Origin: Oscillospiraceae bacterium
GTDB lineage: Bacteria; Bacillota; Clostridia; UMGS1883
DNA length: 6,636 nucleotides
Assembly: GCA_022508735.1 (NCBI GenBank)
Contig: JAFLUQ010000124.1
Location: forward strand, 1 to 6,636
Direction: 5' to 3'
The position numbers were made by a program, and so were the translations under genes. The notes beneath the pieces are model-generated. The model worked only from the letters and a program-made list of their open reading frames with translations. It had not been told where the DNA came from and made no database searches. This document shows, piece by piece, positions 5,479-6,636 of this stretch. The first letter of the stretch is position 1. Each line of letters starts with the position of its first letter.

Positions 5479-6447
5479 ATGAAAAAGCTTATGATTCTGG
5501 CTCTGGCGCTTTGCCTGCTGCTTCCCTCTGCCGCGGCTCTGGCCGAAGGTGAAGACATCAAGGTGTACCTTGACGGAAAACTGATTGCACTTACCGATGC
5601 AAACGGTGACCCGGTCACACCCGTTGTTATTGACGGCACCACATATCTTCCCGTTCGTGCTATAAGTAACGCCCTCGACCTGAACGTGAGCTGGAATGAT
5701 AATACTCGTTCGGTATATCTGTCCTCCGGCAAGGGTTCAACAATAATCGCCACGGATATGACCGGTTTCTCCAATTTGAGCCGTTACGTCAATGACGCTT
5801 ATGAATTGCTCGGCAGATCGGTGTTCCTCAATCCTCTCAAAGAACTCATGGGTGCGGACTACGACAAATATCTGATTCCCATGCTTTCCACCTGTTATGC
5901 CGAAGGCGACAATGACATGCTCACGCTGTACGGCTCTGTTGACGGCAACAACTCTGTTGCCATAGACATCTATCCTAACGGCAGGATTGATGTGGCTCTC
6001 AAGGCGGCTGTAGATGCCGGAAGCAGCGATGGACCAAAATACCGTAATGTGATAAAATATTACTCAAATGAGCTGTTTGACGCTATCGACAGCCCCGGAG
6101 TACTCAAATTTATAGCTGAGAACATTGCAAGTCATAAGACTATCGAGTTCTGCAGAGGCACCGGTGAGGCAAAGCTTAAGGAATCCACCTACAAAGACGT
6201 GAACGGCTTTGGTAGCTTTAAGTTTACGCCCAAGGATGACGGACGCTTCGCCTTCAGCGGCGGCATAACCGGAAGCCCCAACGGCGGCTGCACCAGCAGC
6301 GGCACTATCAGTCTCCAGTATGGCTGCACAGTCTGCATGGAGAACGGCGCGCCGTCTATACTGTTTGCCTTCTCCGGCGACAGTTTGACGGTTATCGGTC
6401 TCAACAGCGTGACAAAGCCGCTCACCACGGTGTATGTAAAGGAATAA
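5479..6447 (+). CDS. Exported protein with Cu_amine_oxidN1-like domain
   Basis: The 322-aa protein has a Sec signal peptide at residues 1-22 (cut after ALA before EGED; the Cys at 12 does not fit a lipobox). Residues 27-82 match the copper-amine-oxidase N-terminal-like domain: VYLDGKLIALTDANGDPV, then DGTTYLPVRAISNALDLNV, and the ending WNDNTRSVYLSS. Despite its name, this domain occurs in many Firmicute surface proteins without any oxidase and is thought to bind other molecules or cell-wall components. Residues 90-322 match nothing I recognise. They contain five Cys (139, 225, 271, 283, 286), a Gly/Ser-rich GGITGSPNGGCTSSG run (260-274) and beta-rich segments. No amine oxidase catalytic domain is present. 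The start ATG 5479 follows GAAAGGA by 11 nt; an out-of-frame ATG at 5469 is too close to that site and its frame soon stops. It lies 44 bp after the GH30 gene and is probably co-transcribed. Its function is unknown; an accessory or wall-associated role is inferred. Confidence 0.88.
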   Translation: MKKLMILALALCLLLPSAAALAEGEDIKVYLDGKLIALTDANGDPVTPVVIDGTTYLPVRAISNALDLNVSWNDNTRSVYLSSGKGSTIIATDMTGFSNLSRYVNDAYELLGRSVFLNPLKELMGADYDKYLIPMLSTCYAEGDNDMLTLYGSVDGNNSVAIDIYPNGRIDVALKAAVDAGSSDGPKYRNVIKYYSNELFDAIDSPGVLKFIAENIASHKTIEFCRGTGEAKLKESTYKDVNGFGSFKFTPKDDGRFAFSGGITGSPNGGCTSSGTISLQYGCTVCMENGAPSILFAFSGDSLTVIGLNSVTKPLTTVYVKE

Positions 6448-6453
6448 GTAAGT

Positions 6454-6497
6454 AAAAGGGCTATGAAGTAGCTTCGGCTGCTTCATAGCCGCTTTTT
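6454..6497 (+). terminator. Intrinsic terminator with UUCG tetraloop
   Basis: A 14-bp stem (6459-6472 with 6477-6490, one G-U pair) is capped by a C(UUCG)G tetraloop and followed by TTTTT at 6493-6497. The A run at 6454-6457 can extend the stem against the T run around a single bulged G at 6491. It lies 6-11 nt after the stop of the amine-oxidase-domain gene and ends the GH30 unit. On the other strand the A run also gives a T tail, so it may act in both directions. Confidence 0.92.
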
Positions 6498-6507
6498 GTG
6501 ATAGCCG

Positions 6508-6536
6508 AAAAATAAACCACCGGCTTTGCCGGTGGT
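6508..6536 (-). terminator. Minus-strand intrinsic terminator
   Basis: A perfect 9-bp stem, ACCACCGGC (6516-6524) with GCCGGTGGT (6528-6536), encloses a 3-nt loop. On the minus strand the hairpin is followed by TTTATTTTT (6515-6507), the expected U-rich tail. On the plus strand no T run follows. This implies transcription arriving from the right, from a convergent gene or RNA beyond the window. Confidence 0.72.
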
Positions 6537-6537
6537 C

Positions 6538-6566
6538 TTGACTGCACGAAAGTATTTGTGTAATAA
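6538..6566 (+). promoter_or_regulatory. Weak promoter-like pair before the right-edge hairpin
   Basis: TTGACT (6538-6543, 5 of 6) and TAATAA (6561-6566, 4 of 6) lie 17 bp apart on the plus strand. A transcript would begin near 6573 and run directly into the strong hairpin at 6585-6615. The match is modest and the region may equally be the 3' end of something on the minus strand. Confidence 0.25.
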
Positions 6567-6569
6567 ATC

Positions 6570-6636
6570 ATAGTTTAACTATCTCGATGGGGCAACCCGA
6601 ACGGTTTCCCCATCGGTCGCCCCTTCCGCATCGGGC
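6570..6636. other. Hairpin-rich tail of unknown function at the right edge
   Basis: No gene is established in 6448-6636. Beyond the two terminators this end holds a 13-nt dyad ATAGTT-T-AACTAT (6570-6582) and a strong hairpin, CGATGGGG/CCCCATCG (6585-6592 with 6608-6615). That hairpin continues inward past one C-T mismatch with AACC/GGTT around a 5-nt loop. Downstream bases GCCCC (6619-6623) and TCGGG (6631-6635) could compete for GGGGC (6589-6593) and CCCGA (6596-6600). On the minus strand all three frames are open from the window edge and stop between 6568 and 6581, so a partial coding end is possible. It could also be a dispersed repeat or a structured RNA. Confidence 0.45.

Noticed and set aside
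5479..6447. Copper amine oxidase enzyme
   Set aside because: Only the N-terminal-like domain is present. No catalytic domain or topaquinone-type motif is seen in 322 residues.
6516..6615. CRISPR repeats
   Set aside because: The hairpin-forming stretches are different from one another and there is no regular repeat-spacer pattern.

Overview
The window suggests a Gram-positive, gut-type Clostridia (Oscillospiraceae/Lachnospiraceae-like) chromosome. Most genes are G+C-rich, with purine-rich ribosome-binding sites and sigma-A-like promoters, several of them with an extended -10. Two proteins carry short Lys-rich Sec signal peptides. One has a copper-amine-oxidase N-terminal-like domain, which is typical of Firmicutes. 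The species assignment is inference; no rRNA or marker gene is present.

Left part, minus strand (1-1600): the 5' two-thirds or less of a delta-1-pyrroline-5-carboxylate dehydrogenase gene runs off the left edge. Upstream of it lies a complete single-domain peptidoglycan glycosyltransferase (GT51). The dehydrogenase promoter sits on the tail of the glycosyltransferase gene, so its -35 box overlaps that gene's stop codon. The two genes look independently promoted, although no terminator separates them.

Middle (1600-2692): diverging from the glycosyltransferase is one A+T-rich gene on the plus strand. Its composition is strikingly unlike its neighbours. The 252-aa product looks like a distant, uncharacterised uracil-DNA-glycosylase-superfamily protein. 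It starts at a GTG with its own promoter and is the best candidate here for a horizontally acquired accessory gene. A short A+T-rich intergenic region with a 14-bp perfect palindrome follows.

Right part, plus strand (2612-6500): this is probably a two-gene secreted-protein unit. The first gene encodes a 911-aa modular GH30 glycosidase, related to endo-beta-1,6-galactanases, with Ig-like, ricin-type and discoidin-like modules and an unassigned C-terminal module. The second gene, 44 bp downstream, encodes a 322-aa exported protein with a Cu_amine_oxidN1-like domain and an unassigned Cys-containing domain. One promoter lies before the pair and one strong UUCG-tetraloop terminator after it. The likely role is extracellular degradation of plant or host glycans, possibly type II arabinogalactan.

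Right edge (6500-6636): no gene is established here. The region holds an intrinsic terminator for the minus strand, a weak plus-strand promoter-like pair and a strong imperfect hairpin. It may be the end of a convergent gene, a dispersed repeat, or a structured RNA. No CRISPR array, tRNA, rRNA, transposase or integrase was seen.
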